Of a DNA stretch of 64,000 nucleotides, positions 10,184 to 22,225 are shown piece by piece. Source of the DNA: Isoetes taiwanensis (taxonomy: Eukaryota; Streptophyta; Lycopodiopsida; Isoetales; Isoetaceae); assembly GCA_021234155.1 (NCBI GenBank), contig JAJEKV010000086.1:3583461-3647460 (forward strand). Direction: 5' to 3'. The position numbers were made by a program, and so were the translations under genes. The notes under the pieces were generated by a model. That model searched no databases and was not told the DNA's origin. It saw nothing but the letters and a program-made list of their open reading frames with translations. Numbering within the stretch: position 1 is the first letter of the stretch; each line of letters starts with the position of its first letter.

Positions 10184-12835
10184 AATCATGAGCTTAAACA
10201 TCCCTTTTGTATCCTTGTGCCTCAAGAAACATCATAACACGCATAAGCCAAAACCAAACAAAACCAGATGCCAAGAATGTGTCGGAAATGAGAAAATAAA
10301 AACGGGAAACATTTTTGAAGCAAGGGCCGGCTTCTGTGCGAAAGATTTGATTTCTGTGATTATATCTGGAGCGGATTTGCGAAGCATGAGCTAAGAATGA
10401 CCTGCCTTGCATGAATTACCTGTTTATTCTATGCAAATTACTTGAATGTGTACCTTCATTTGATTATTTCCTATCCTGTGCCCAAGACTTCGAGCTTGGG
10501 AATTAAAGTACATGTACTGTGTGATGATTCAATGAAAGAAAATCCAAACTTGGTAAGCATTACTCTCATTTGATTACCTAAAAGCGTATTGCTAAAGCAA
10601 AGTTATCATTCTTAATTCAATTAGCAAGTCTAATTATAGGTGTTTGCTTCACAAACCCAATATTAGCAAAAGAAATCAATTAAGCATTGTAGTTTTCCAT
10701 TTATTCACTATAGGACCAAAGTTGCCACTTTTTATTCAAGATCTTCATAAAGAAAAAAAGGGGGGATCAGATTTCAAAAAGGGATTTCATGCACCTACTC
10801 TGCAGAGTCATCAGAAACCATTCCAAGTGACAAAACTCGAAAAGGCATCCTGTTCACACATTTGCAAAAAAGAGCTCTCGGGTTGCGCTATTGACCAAAA
10901 ATTGACCCAGTCAGTTTAATCAATTGCACATAGTTGCCCTAAGAGTTTTCAAACAGACCTTTGCAGGCAACTCAAGTGTCCTATCTAGTCTCCAACAAGA
11001 TTGATCTAATAGTAGAAAGATCAAGGAACCACACATGGGAGTTGCTTTGCTGTGATAGTCTTTAATCTGTTCAAGGAAACTAATTTATTGTGGCTATTTG
11101 AGCAGTTTTTTTGCAGTAATTCTCTCACAGAGTGGTTGCCTACAGCAACCTGGAGGTTCTACACCCTTGAGGTTGAAGGTTTGCCAGGAATACCTTCAAC
11201 AATGCTTTATCATTCTAATCAACTAATATAAGCTTTATGGATGTATCATTTTTGGAAGGCTCATTGACATATGCAGATATTACTAATCGACATACTGAAT
11301 GAATCTTCCATCTTCCGCTTTTGGACAGATTTCTATTTTCTTCATTCCACAATTGTCACATTCACCTTTGATACATTCTAGTTTATGGCATTCATCTATG
11401 GCAACAAATTGTTGACCTCCACAAGCTGCTGACAATTTGAAACGTCTTCTTATTTGCTTGACATACGCCATTGTTTTCCTAGGATGCATAAACACTGAAA
11501 CCGCAACTGCAATTAACATGTAGAGCCCTCCTCATATTATTGAAGGTTTTTTTGTACAAATTTGCTGGCTTATATTTGACACAACAATATGCGTTCCTCC
11601 CTTTCAATTTCCTTTATGCATTCAGGTTTCAAATACTCAAACTGTCAAAGGCAAATTTTGGTCTCAGAATTTTGATATACAAATGGTTGATAAAGCTCAG
11701 ACTGCAATAACACAAGCATTAGACCATGTTAGCAACCAAATGCATCCGATGTGCTAATAACATTATATATTTCATGTACATTAGATGTACAACATCCAAC
11801 TATTCCGCTGTTGTTTTTAGTTTACATATAATGTACATGTACATAAGTTTTATATCTATTGTGCTTATATAAAGTACATTTAAAAATAAACGGATGTTAA
11901 TCTACTATTTAAGTATATGTAAGTGCGGTTGGATGGACATGTAAATGTAAATGGATTTACATCTAAAAAGTACCTAATAGCACATGACTACAAGACTTTT
12001 GTTGCTATGTAAACAATGTAACAAACATTGCGATGCAATATATTTCATGAAAATTGGTGCATTCATTAATAAGTCACTGGAAAACTGCACTGGAATGTAC
12101 AAAAGAAAGACAAGAAAGATTTGAGAAGAAAATACTTGATCTCCAATGAGAATTGATTCAATTTGCAAGAGCTTACTGTGAGATGCCAAGACGTTGTATT
12201 GTTTGTCTCCTCTAAATCACATCTCCAACTTTTAATTAAAATTTGGTATTATCAAGCTAAAATTCATGTGCTGACACTTGATTGAATCTTTAATTCTATT
12301 TGATCTTGGCCTCCTCTCGGCTAAAGTCACATATTTGCTCCACTTAATGACATTATCTTCCTTCTTGTTGCAGCTTTGGATAAATTTCTTAATTGTACTT
12401 TTAGCAATTTGGAAGAAACAACCTTGTTTACGTTGTCCCTTTTTTTTTCCTCCCAGTAACCAACGATAATAGTGAATGTTTTGCGGCCAAGTTGTCTTTT
12501 TTGTTAGCAGATTTACATCCATCATTTAAGGTTTTGATCATTGATTCCATAACAATAACTTCAGAAGTCCAATCATGGGTTCAAGCAAAGTAAAAAAATC
12601 CTATCATCTTGCAACAAATAAGACTAAAAGCTAATCTTTGATCTGGACGAAGCATTTGCAAACAACTAAGAATGTAGTCCACCCCCATCAACAACACGCT
12701 TTTATTTGTTTTGTGGCATAACGTAGGTCCAATGTCGGAATACCTGCGTTGAGAAGCACCACTTCCAGTAGAGTCCTCGTCCTCCATATGAAGATTGAAC
12801 TTGATTTGTATTTCTTGTAAATTCAATTGATATGT
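10184..12835. other. mostly non-coding; one cysteine-rich ORF
   Basis: Apart from the cysteine-rich minus-strand frame at 11283-11519, described separately, I see only short open frames without domain features, plus AT-rich sequence with repeated TGTACAT/ATGTACA words near 11760-11960. Confidence 0.5.
11283..11519 (-). CDS. cysteine-rich ORF fragment, unidentified
   Basis: 78 codons beginning at an ATG on the minus strand. The middle contains a compact cysteine pattern, CHKLECIKGECDNCG followed by ICP, which resembles zinc-binding spacers seen in plant and animal transposon-encoded proteins. No other part of such a protein is seen next to it. It is probably a fragment of a mobile-element protein; function unknown and real translation doubtful. 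Confidence 0.3.
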   Translation of the reverse strand: MLIAVAVSVFMHPRKTMAYVKQIRRRFKLSAACGGQQFVAIDECHKLECIKGECDNCGMKKIEICPKAEDGRFIQYVD

Positions 12836-13040
12836 TTTTTTTTTTATGAACGTGGACCTTTATTACTCAAAAGAGTACAAAGAGTACATGGGGGACTCAA
12901 AACCAAGTGGAGAAGATGTCCACTAGAGCAGCACTACCCACCACATACATAACATAGAAAAGCAACCAAAGAATACTTATCACTACGAGCAAAGAATAGA
13001 ATCTGCAGATATCGCTCCATTCAAACCGAAGTTAGTATCT
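12836..13040 (-). mobile_element. 3' end of a LINE with poly(A) tail
   Basis: Read on the minus strand the segment ends ...TTTGAGTAATAAAGGTCCACG..., an AATAAA-type signal followed within about 15 bases by a run of A (T run at 12836-12844 on the plus strand). This is the look of a 5'-truncated L1-type LINE. No coding part remains, and the 5' limit is only estimated. Confidence 0.5.
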
Positions 13041-13849
13041 CGTAGGTACACCTAAAACTTACCCCGAAAATGCACAAGTTTGTCGTTCAATTTAGTAAGA
13101 TGTACATACATGCTTTCACGCTTTTACCCATGCATTTTATTTTTGGTACTTGTTCCCTTGCATGCAAGGCATATTATTCGATGAAAACCCAAAAACACCA
13201 AAGTGTACATTCATTTTGTTCTTACTTGTTATTACACAAGCTTAATCATTTTGATATGTTACAGTTTTGCTAGATTGTCAAGATTTAATTCGAACTTACC
13301 AACTTTAAATATTAGGTGTATAGATGTGCCCCCAATGCATATTACATGTTGGCGTTTCTTACACGTTGGCCTAAGTGGAAAGCTGTACTATAAGGAATTA
13401 TACCTTCGGTGCCTTGGATACATGATGTGGAAGTATTATTTTGGTATAAGCCTAAAGTTTACCATATGTTCCTATTTAACTCTAATTTGGACCTTAGAAT
13501 TGAACTTCTAGGCTTAAAGGGTTTTTATTTCTTGGAAAACCATTGGCTACTTTAGATGTATAAATGGCCTTAGAAATTATATATGCACTTAATTTACTAG
13601 TTTTGGTCCATAACAGATCCCAAATCTTAGATCATATTTATCCCAAAATGGCTTTGCATTTATGAAGGGAGGCTGATATCTTGGTCGGCACACAAGATAT
13701 GCTAACCTAAATGGCTTAGTCCAAGAATATCTTAGCGTGCCATCCAAAGAAAGATTTTATCTTTTTTCCTGGCAAAAATACCATGGTCTTAGTGTGATAG
13801 TTTCGTATTGTTGTATTTCCATATCCCATCTCTGATATTGAAGAATAGA

Positions 13850-13990
13850 ATAGAATAGAATAGAATAAATTTTTTAACGTCCACGGAGGTCATGGGACCC
13901 ATACAATGGGCTAGTACAATCATTACTACTAGGATTAAAAAACCCCTGCCTTGAAAGGTTTTCAAGGGAAAAACCTTTGCAGTAAGGGAA
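13850..13990 (-). mobile_element. short 5'-truncated LINE 3' end
   Basis: The segment matches the 3' end of the LINE at 58988-61257: both carry, on the plus strand, a TTTT(T/A)A(A/T)CGTCCAC..GAG start, then GGnTTAAAAAACCCC and a GGTTTTC(A/G)AGGGAAAAA block ending in GCAGTAA. Next to it lies an (AGAAT)n array at about 13842-13866, the probable target-site or tail repeat. Only about 130 bp of the element is present. Confidence 0.7.
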
Positions 13991-15345
13991 GAAATGCCTT
14001 AGGTTTATTAGCAAAAATCCATCAGTTATTTTTGTGTATGACGCAAATTCGGCCCTTCTTTTGGCTTGAACAGCATGACCAAATCTGGCCCTGCTTATGT
14101 TTGGTCATTTCTTCCAAAATAAGGATCTGAGTTTCTGGAATGGTTTCATAGAAAATCGGACTTATCCATTTGCATATATTCCGTTGCTTCAATATATGGA
14201 GCTGGCTTCAAGAAAATGTGGAGATACATGCAATCGCTCCCCAACCCTTTTCATGTGGAAATTCAAATGAGGCTGTGGTCATGGAAGCAGCAGAAATATC
14301 AAGGCCTATAGTGGAGTTCCAATTTCATCTTAAATTGAAGATGAGCTTGAGTCTAAAATCAAAGTAAACCAGACATGGCAGTAATCCTTTTTGATAAAGA
14401 AGAATAGTTTTTATTTGAGTTAAGAATCCGTCTGCATGTTCAAGACATAGATAAGCTAAGGTTTGCACAATTTTTCTGGTCTCAAACCTAAGGGTGTGAA
14501 GCAGTGTAATGCTTTCTAGGTTCACTTCCTTAATACAGTGGGAATATCTTAACTTATTATGCTAAGTATTTACTTATTTGCATTCTGCTCACTTATTTCA
14601 GAACCATGTTTTTTTCAAGGATTATTTGCATTATATTCACGGTCATCTATGCTAATAGGATGTGTTAGCTCTCTCCTTTTTGCATAAACTAGAGTGATTT
14701 CTTTCCATGCTCATTTGATCTTTTGGACAAAAGGTCTACATTACGTGATTGGTTGACAACCGAGAAGCCTAAGGTACCTTTTGGCCCGTGCAGCTTTACC
14801 CTTATCAGGTTAATGATGTATTGGTTGGCTGCAGGTACAAACTTTTCTTCTTAATGTATGCCTTTTGTTCAATAGGTTTTAGGTGAGCTGGAAATCTCGC
14901 ATTGGAAGATGATTTGATCACAGAATGACTTGAGGATGTTAAATCATCTACAAATACATGGACTTGCATGGCCCTTTTGGGAGACATATGCTTATTTACA
15001 AACCTTTTTATTTGCACTTTGAAATGATCCTAAGGTACTCTGTTGCTTATTCTAACTTTTACTGCTACAAGTGGGTCTTGGCTAGTATTTTCTAGAGAAT
15101 ATGTTCTATGTTCTTACATAAATTATTACCATTTTGAAGAACAATTCTTGTCTATGCATGTTAGCTATAACAGGCTGGTTCCCTTGGACAAAACGTTTTT
15201 GAAATATACCCTGGCTGTGCCAATCTTATGCTGGAGACTTATTAAACTTACAACTATTTTGATACAAATGGAAGCTTTACTATTAGATGCTCCTTGTTTT
15301 GTACTAAAGCACTACAATTCTATATGCTATATTTTGACTTCAATA
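13991..15345. other. non-coding stretch
   Basis: AT-rich DNA with only short open frames, none with a recognisable domain (14170-14367, 14325-14525, 14805-15017, 15043-15414). The last 70 bases before 15346 are the flank of Helitron A. Confidence 0.5.
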
Positions 15346-15410
15346 TCCTATATAATAATGTTATATTGTGTTGCATCTCGCCCTAGATCTGACGGTTCAC
15401 ATCGTTGGGC

Positions 15411-15558
15411 ATAGATCGGAGGGCCTGGGCTTTCACGGAAAGGTGGCCTGTTAGATCTTGGCTTGCAGACAGATATGGCCTCAAATAGATCGGAGGGCCT
15501 GGGCTTTCACGAAAAGGTGGTTTGTTAGATCTTGGCTTTCAGACAGATATGGCCTTTA
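15411..15558. repeat. 74-bp tandem duplication
   Basis: Two adjacent 74-bp copies start with ATAGATCGGAGGGCCTGGGC at 15411 and 15485 and differ at only a few bases. They lie near the 5' end of Helitron A. Confidence 0.85.
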
Positions 15559-15803
15559 TTCCTTACCCGATCTCTTCCTGCAGAAGAAGGGGAGAGAGCT
15601 TTGTTCCATTGTTCGCTATGAAGGAATGCATGGCTATCTCTCTTCCAAGGTTGCATGATCAAAAAATTGTGCATCCCCGTTGCTCATGTTGAGCCCATCA
15701 TTCAGAAGCTCTGGCCAGGGGGTCTTTTTAGATGAAAGCCCACAGATCCTCTTGCTCTGGATATAGGACTTAATTGGACGATGGAGATTTGAGACAAAAA
15801 GGG

Positions 15804-16006
15804 AAACGATTTTGGTAACAGATCAGAAGAACAGGTGACCGGGAGAAGGGGTGATAATTCTGCTGATGAATTTTGGCAGATGTCCATGGCGGCATATTCA
15901 ACGAAAACGATTTTGGTAACGGTCGATCAAGAAACAGTGACCGGAGAAGGGGTGATAATTCTGCTGATGAATTTTGGCAGATGTCCATGGCGGCATATTC
16001 AACGCA
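15804..16006. repeat. 101-bp tandem duplication
   Basis: Two adjacent copies begin AAACGATTTTGGTAAC at 15804 and 15905 and share the long block containing GGTGATAATTCTGCTGATGA. The copies differ by a few substitutions and indels, indicating a fairly recent internal duplication in Helitron A. Confidence 0.85.
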
Positions 16007-16117
16007 TGAGGGTGTAAGTCTTTCTCACAGATAGCACAGTGTTTCTCGATTCCTGATGCCTTGAATGCCCATAAGGTATGTCCAGTTCCTAATTCCACCC
16101 ATCTCCAATTCCTAATG

Positions 16118-16140
16118 TTTTTTTTTTTTTTTTTTTTTTT
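16118..16140. repeat. poly(T) run
   Basis: An uninterrupted run of 23 T inside Helitron A. It may be the tail of a minus-strand retroposed piece, but no body was recognised. Confidence 0.8.
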
Positions 16141-16494
16141 AGTTAGGCGTAGCCAAGCATATATAGGTCTCTAAGTTTAGGATAATTTTCAATGGAGCGA
16201 AAGTAATGAATCATGCATCCTAGATTGATGCTACATGCTATAGATTCTGGGTGCTGCAAAGGCATTCTTGGAAGCTGGCAGTAAACCCTTTTCCATTTTC
16301 AGTTGTTTAAGGCTACTCTTTCAAAATCAGGCTGGACTTGCTCTTTTTGCAGGCCTGTAAAATTCCTTATTATAATGCAGGATGTCTCTACTGGAGATAT
16401 TCAAGTGTCCAAGAGAGCTACCTTTTTGACCATTATAGATGGTTAACAGGCCATCATGACCTGCACTGTTGTCAAAGAGAGCAGAATTTGTATT

Positions 16495-17045
16495 GGAGGC
16501 TGTCATAAGAAAAGTGACCCACGAAAGTGAATTATTCAAGCAGTTCATGAAGTTCAAGCATTCCTTGGAGCCAGTTCTTGCAAAAAACCCATAGTAGGCA
16601 TGTGCATTTTGCTCTATACCTTGAAATGCATTTTCAATTGCATTTGGTATCTTTCATCATTAACTCCCTGATGATCTTTTGCACCACGTATGCTCATGTT
16701 TTGGAGCGTTTTCTAAAATTCAAAGTGCCCAGGATGGATGACAAAGGAGAAATGCAGGTCAATAAAATGTTCTGCGTGCAATTCGACCAAGCTCTTGGCC
16801 CCTACAAGGTAGGTCTTCGTTTCCATCCTTTTATTAATATGAGTGTCATACAATTTCTTGCATTTAAACAGGTAATTGCATTTTGCATTCTCAAAGGTAT
16901 TGTCAAATTCTCAATCTCAGTTGGTTTTTTGCTAGAAACTATTCAAGCCTTGAAGAATACTTTAACGTAACTTTGTTTAGGGGGTGCAAAAAAATGCAGC
17001 GACTCGATCCAAAGGGAAAAGGTGACAGTGAGGTAGCAATTCAGA
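16495..17045 (+). pseudogene. NADP-glutamate dehydrogenase gene fragment (three exon pieces)
   Basis: Three pieces match the NADP-specific (GdhA-like) glutamate dehydrogenase family. About 16500-16592 reads AVIRKV...FKHSLEPVLAKNP then a stop. About 16690-16870 reads VPRMDDKGEMQVNKMFCVQF then DQALGPYK, GLRFHP and SVIQFLAFKQ, followed by GTAATT, a possible donor. About 16981-17040 corresponds to the glycine-rich motif and DPKGKGDSEV (usual DPKGKSD.EV). The enzyme aminates 2-oxoglutarate. Introns are retained, the catalytic C-terminal half is missing and stops are present, so this is a captured genomic fragment. Confidence 0.8.
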
Positions 17046-17419
17046 ACATTGGAGCTGAATGGAAAAACGAAAATTAAAAATCTGGATTTGATCTCTACAC
17101 GTCCTACAACGAGTCACATCTTGGTAGAACCATATTTATAGAGTATGCGCAGTAAAAAGCAAACAGTTAAGCTTGGCAACTATATAATATAGCAATGGCA
17201 GTTTTCCTATTGATTGGACATTCTCATCTGCTCCTTCCTCTGTTGCATTGCTTAAACAGGTATGATATTTGAAATAGTGATATAAATTGGTATCCAATAC
17301 AACATAATGCACTATTGTAGGAGAACATTTTTCAACCAATTGGTCTGGAATTCTGTCTACTAAATATGTATTTGGTGCCATCATAGTTTTACTTCTCAGC
17401 ATATTTTCACTGCAGGCTT

Positions 17420-17662
17420 CCTAATGGCACGCATCATCTTGCCTATGCAGGAGCTCTATGATACCTTGAAGGAGGTAGTATATTTCTTACTTTGTCTTTC
17501 AACTTCAATCAGACCTTTTCTGATGCTATCCATACTAATACAGGAGATGGTCCACAACCTAAGAAGTTTGAAGGCAAGTGGAGCCAACATCCATTAATAC
17601 CATGGACTCTTATGAAAAGGAGTGCTGATTATGTGAGAGAAACCGAATCTTCTGTCGAAGAG
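17420..17662 (+). pseudogene. two exon-like segments, unidentified
   Basis: A first segment sits between an acceptor (TTTTCACTGCAG at about 17416) and a donor-like GTAGTA near 17476; one frame reads LPNGTHHLAYAGAL. A second segment follows an ACAG near 17544 and reads DGPQPKKFEGKWSQHPLIPW... for about 40 codons to a TAA near 17661. The composition looks like real protein, but I cannot name the family and it is not obviously glutamate dehydrogenase. They lie inside Helitron A and are probably further captured exons. Confidence 0.35.
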
Positions 17663-18898
17663 ATGGAATAAAGAAATAAAACTCTATTTCAACTGCCAGT
17701 AAGTGCATTCAAATTTGTCATATTAAATAACTTAGAATTATTCGACTTAACACGAAGCAGTTACCTCATCCAATAATGGCTGGGATGCTTTTAGGCTCAG
17801 CAATCATTCTTCCTCTTACCAAATTCTACCCTAGCCTAATATTATAATCCTAGAAAGGGCATGGATGATTGGGAGGATTCGTATGGTGTCACAGAGAGCA
17901 TTATTGCACTTGCCTTTCCAGCCATAGATGGAGACTGCACTTGCCTTTTCAGCCATAGGTGGAGAAGAAGGGGGAGACATCTTTGTCAATTCTACGGGCT
18001 CTCTCAGTGGTGAGTGTGTTTTTGCATACGTGCCATTTCTGAATATTGGATTCAATCATGCAAACATTGAAAATCGATCGTCAAAAGTCTTATATTGCTG
18101 TTTGAATTTAACTTCGATCTATTTTGATGCAGGGGACTATGCACGTTGAAAACCTATGCGCAGAAAGATCGTGCTACAAACTGTGCTACTGTTGTTCTAG
18201 ACAGCACATTTTGTTGTCCTTGGCAAGTGCTTCCCTATTCAAAACCATTTGGGCAATCCTTCTTCATATCTACAATCTAATCCATAATACATTGTACATA
18301 TTTATCACAATGCAAACACTATCATGGCACCTTATCTCAGGGCATACGGCACTTTATCTCAGGGCATATGCTGAGGTTCTCACAATGCAGGCGCTGTCAT
18401 GCATACAGTTGCGCAAAGATAATAGAGTTCTTGATTTAAATGCATGCAGGTTCTCAGATTCAAGGCTGAATTTTTGTTGATTTTTCAAATGTTGTGGAAG
18501 GAACCTATATATCTACAACAGAATAAATTGTTGTATGCTAAATTGAAGATGTATAACAAGAGTCTTTTACATAAAACACAAAACTATGATGTTTTCTATA
18601 TGACAATGCGTTGTAACAATACACATGCAAACCCAATGGTTGCATACACATGGATTTAAAGCTTAATTTGCTTATTAATGTAAGCTTTAACCTGTACAAT
18701 CATGCACACACCATGACGCACGTATATCTAACTAGAGCATGTGCATGTATGCATAAACCTTTGCCAAATCTTTCAGAATCCAAAAAATTTAAGGGCAGAG
18801 TAAAATCTTACGAGACAATGTTTGAACTAAATCTTTAAGAATTCTACAAATTAAGAGATGGGTTACAAGATAACGTTTGAGTTGCAACTACTATCACG

Positions 18899-18992
18899 TC
18901 AACAAATTGCATAATGTTGATCAATCTTAAAAACACAAAAGCACCAACAAATTGCATAATGTTGATCATTCTTCAAAACACAAAAGCAACAG
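18899..18992. repeat. ~46-bp tandem duplication
   Basis: CAACAAATTGCATAATGTTG begins two adjacent copies at about 18899 and 18946. They are in the AT-rich 3' part of Helitron A, where loosely repeated CAACATATA and TTTACAGGT words also occur. Confidence 0.75.
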
Positions 18993-19270
18993 ACACGATG
19001 CATTGTGGCTTTTCTTTTACAGGTTTCAACATATATGAGTCCCCAATTTACAACATATATTAGTTCCCAAACCCAACCCAGTTGACCAATCTTACAACAT
19101 AAAAACATCACACACTATGCATTGCAGCTTCTGATTTATAGGTTTTCAACATATACAGTTTTTCAAATTATGTCCAGCTTTCATTTACAGGTATATAGGT
19201 TCCTAAACGATGCCTAAATTATGCCCATCTTTCGTTATAGGTTTTCAACATATACATGTTCCCAAATTAT

Positions 19271-19298
19271 GCCCAGCAACGCTGGGCACCGTAACTAG
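19271..19298 (+). other. Helitron 3' terminus: hairpin and CTAG
   Basis: GCCCAGC-AAC-GCTGGGC is a 7-bp-stem hairpin followed by ACCGTAACTAG and then T. Identical hairpin cores with nearly identical spacers occur at 27836-27861 and 32007-32034, marking one family of 3' ends. Confidence 0.88.
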
Positions 19299-21094
19299 TA
19301 CAGTAGTAATATTTTGGGTTTCAAATGCTCATATACGAAAAGCTTAGATACACGCATAATGTTTTTGAAATGGCTACTTTTCTCTAGTCTTGCATGGCTT
19401 TAATTTGCTAAATTGTTCACTTTAAATATGATGCTTTCTTCGAAAGTAAAATTATGAAATATGGTGACCATTTATGTTTTGAGGCTAATTTGATATCCAG
19501 GCTAATAAGTAAGGTGTTGTAATAATGTATGAGATTATGTAACTGTATACCAAGGAAGAGCGATACCATCTTGGACTTAATTGTTCTCGTATTGCCAGAT
19601 AAGACAGCAAAGGGATTGATCAATGCTGATGTTTGTGCTAGTTTTCACTAATTCAAGCCTTTTTTTTTTTTTTTTTGGGGATATTAGTTTCATGATTTTG
19701 CCATTTGAGTTACATCCCCTTGGTATACCGATTCAAAAAAATGGCCAGGCCAAACTACGCTATGCAATTTATCCAATATAAGTAGTGGCCAATATTTTAT
19801 GCCCAGTAAAATATGTGGGCAAATTAAAAAATACGATGTTTTCAACTGATCAAAATGAAGATGAAATTACGTATAGAACTTGCATATTGATGAGACTATA
19901 ATATTTCAAGCACATTTCTTTTCCATATCCTTGTAAATTATTAAATGCAAAATTTTTTGCAAATGATAAAAATCAAATCAAATCAATGTATTGTTTTATG
20001 TGGGTATCAGAATCCTATTCATATGGGCATAATAGAATTGCTCTTACAAAAAAAAAAAAAAAAAAAAAAAATCCTATTCTATTCTATTCTTACGTTGCAT
20101 ATCAATGACAATAGGTCTTTTTACTTTTCTTTGTCGAAGGATCACAATCCTAGTGGTACCATTAGAGGAAATTTGAGATCTCATTTCATCCCCATAAGAA
20201 TCCTCCAATGGAATGGCTACCCTCTATTAACTGCAATTAATGCAGCACCAACAACTTCATTGCTGTTGTTTTTCACCCATAACTTTTGATCCACTTGTCA
20301 AAATGTTGCGACGTTTGTTGCATTAGATGCGGAATGAAAAGATCTTTCCAATGATATTGGTTATGATGTATGTCAATATGGTCATATGCGTTAACCTTAA
20401 AAAAATATGATTTTTTGCTTATTTCTTATATATTTATATCGTAAAAGATGTATGAATGGGTTATCACTAGATAGATCTTGTGAAGGCGAACCCATTGCTA
20501 CAAAAAGTTTTTGAATCGGAGTTCTGGATCAAAAGTTATAATGAAAAAATGATACTACAGAAGTTAGTTGCAGCTGCATTAATTACAGGCTGCCACATAA
20601 TACTGGAATGAGATATACTGAAGCTCTTCTCTTATTGGACAGTTTAAAAAGCTGACATGGCATTTTAAGCATCCCTTAATGGGACAAAATGTGATCTCAT
20701 TTTTCCTCTAATGCAAAATTCACGTGGTGGAGATGACTATCACGACAATCCCATATATTGAAGGTTTTCAATTCAAATCCAAAAGAAATCAATTTGATAG
20801 TAGAATATCCCGTTGCAATGTCTAGAGAACATTACCAAAAAAAAAAGAAAAAATATATATATATATATATATCCGATGCAAAACAAGTTTTCGCATGCTC
20901 TAACCCACTTTTTTGGTGTACTTGAGACATGTATTCTCAAAGACCCTCAAATGTATTAGCCTTGCACAATGACCAACTATACCATAAACCAAAGTACAAT
21001 CATTTTTGTAAACAAATAGGCCAAGGTGTTGCCGTAGCAACTATAATAGTAGTAATTGTTGATTTATTTTTCACTAGCCCATAATTTTGAAATT
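19299..21094. other. non-coding stretch with homopolymers
   Basis: No gene seen. It contains a run of 24 A at 20048-20071 followed by (TATTC)n, suggesting a retroposon tail, and an (AT)n array at about 20852-20872. The segment 19889-19935 repeats the sequence found directly after the tRNA-like unit at 21095 (ATAATATTTCAAGCACATTT), so it is a second, truncated copy of that SINE. Confidence 0.55.
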
Positions 21095-21215
21095 GGTTTC
21101 ATGGCATAGTTGGTTATCACCTTAGTCTTACACACTAAGAGTTTCTAGTTCGAACTTGGATGAAACCATAATATTTCAAGCACATTTCTTTTTCCCATAC
21201 TTGTTAGTTATTTCC
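21095..21215 (+). mobile_element. tRNA-Val-derived SINE
   Basis: Bases 21095-21167 fold as a valine tRNA: acceptor stem GGTTTCA/TGAAACC is perfect, the anticodon loop is CTTACAC with anticodon TAC, and the T-arm carries TTCGAA with a fully pairable stem. The D-stem is broken. The 45 bases that follow (ATAATATTTCAAGCACATTT...) recur near 19889 next to a degraded head. A tRNA-like head plus a shared tail is the structure of a SINE rather than of a functional tRNA gene. Confidence 0.65.
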
Positions 21216-21535
21216 AGAATGCAAGCGACTTGCTAATGCCCGTCTGCCAGGTCAATTCAATGGTGGTCATTACAGTTGAAGAATTATTTCCAAAATGCAG
21301 GCGTTAGCAAGGTCTGGTAGGTCAATTCAATGGTGGTCACAACAGGTGAAAAAACTATTCCCAAAATGAAGGCGACCTGCTAATGCCCATCTGCAAGATT
21401 CACAATAGGTGAAAAACAAAGAATACATGAAGAGGAAAAAAAAACTATTAGTTCTATTCATAAAATGCAGACGACCTGCTAACGCTCGTCTATTGGGTCA
21501 ATTCAATAGTGGTCACAACAAGTGAAAAACTATAT
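21216..21535. repeat. four imperfect tandem repeats, 70-95 bp
   Basis: Copies begin near 21216, 21290, 21360 and 21463 with (C)AAAATGCAGGCGACCTGCT-like sequence and share GGTCAATTCAATGGTGGTCA. They lie in the 3' flank of the kinase exon. Confidence 0.75.
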
Positions 21536-21754
21536 ACAATATATCTAATATAGTTCAAACTATATTATACCTTGAATGACCTACATATGACCTAGAAACC
21601 AAGGAAATATGCTCATCCCTACCATCACACAAGGGTATCCAAAAAGCCTTACAAATATACAGTGTATAGAAACCAAAGTGGGCATAGATTAAAGATTAAA
21701 TTATCAAAAGAACCTTTTCTTTATTCTATGTATCCAAACATTTATAATAAAGAA

Positions 21755-22225
21755 TCATAGAAGTTCTATATTGCCTTCAAGCATTTGCACTACAATGCTC
21801 ATGGTTGGTCTTGCTTTAGGATCCTCTTCGATGCACGAAAGTGCCACTGTTATAGCTCTTCTAGCTTCGTCCTCTTGGAATGCCTCATCTAGTCGAGGAT
21901 CCACAATTTCCATCATTGACAGAACCTCCAATTTACGGCCAACCCAAATAGGAAGATAAATATCACTATCTTCAGAGGGTAGAGTGACACTTTTGCGTCC
22001 AGTCACTATCTCAAGAAGTAAAACTCCATAGCTGTATATATCTGTCTTACTAGTGATGCTACCGTACAGCCATTCTGGTGCCAAATAGCCAGGTGTGCCT
22101 CGCATTTGTGTCATAGTTTGTGTGCGGTCACGACGCATCAGCTTAGAGATTCCAAAGTCGGAAACTTTAGCCTCAAACTCAGCATCTAACAAGATGTTTT
22201 GGGGCTTGATGTCAAGATGAATTAT
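21755..22225 (-). pseudogene. receptor-like kinase, C-terminal part of kinase domain
   Basis: The minus strand encodes IIHLDIKPQNILLD (catalytic loop, HLDIKPQN) at about 22185-22225, then VSDFG (DFG), RGTPGYLAPEWLYG (activation and APE segment), TDIYSYGVLLLEIVTGRKS and RPTMSIVVQMLEG (subdomain XI) and ends at a natural stop at 21755. It fits an S-domain (SD2-type) serine/threonine receptor kinase. The HxD is HLD instead of the commoner HCD/HRD, with the essential D kept. It is separated from the N-lobe (27862-28259) by two insertions, so no intact kinase can be made without their removal. Confidence 0.9.

Larger units (their letters stand above)
15346..19298 (+). mobile_element. Helitron A, non-autonomous, with captured gene exons
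   Basis: The 5' end reads A|TCCTATATAATAATG and the 3' end reads ...CTAG|T at 19295-19299, preceded by the hairpin GCCCAGC-AAC-GCTGGGC at 19271-19287, eleven bases before the end. These are the defining features of a Helitron (5' TC, 3' hairpin plus CTRR, insertion between A and T, no target duplication). The same ends recur in two other elements in this window. It has no Rep/helicase gene. Inside are exon fragments of an NADP-glutamate dehydrogenase gene and other exon-like segments, in the plus orientation. Confidence 0.82.

Noticed and set aside
21095-21167. Functional tRNA-Val gene
   Set aside because: The D-stem is broken and the downstream sequence recurs at 19889 with a degraded head, which fits a SINE.
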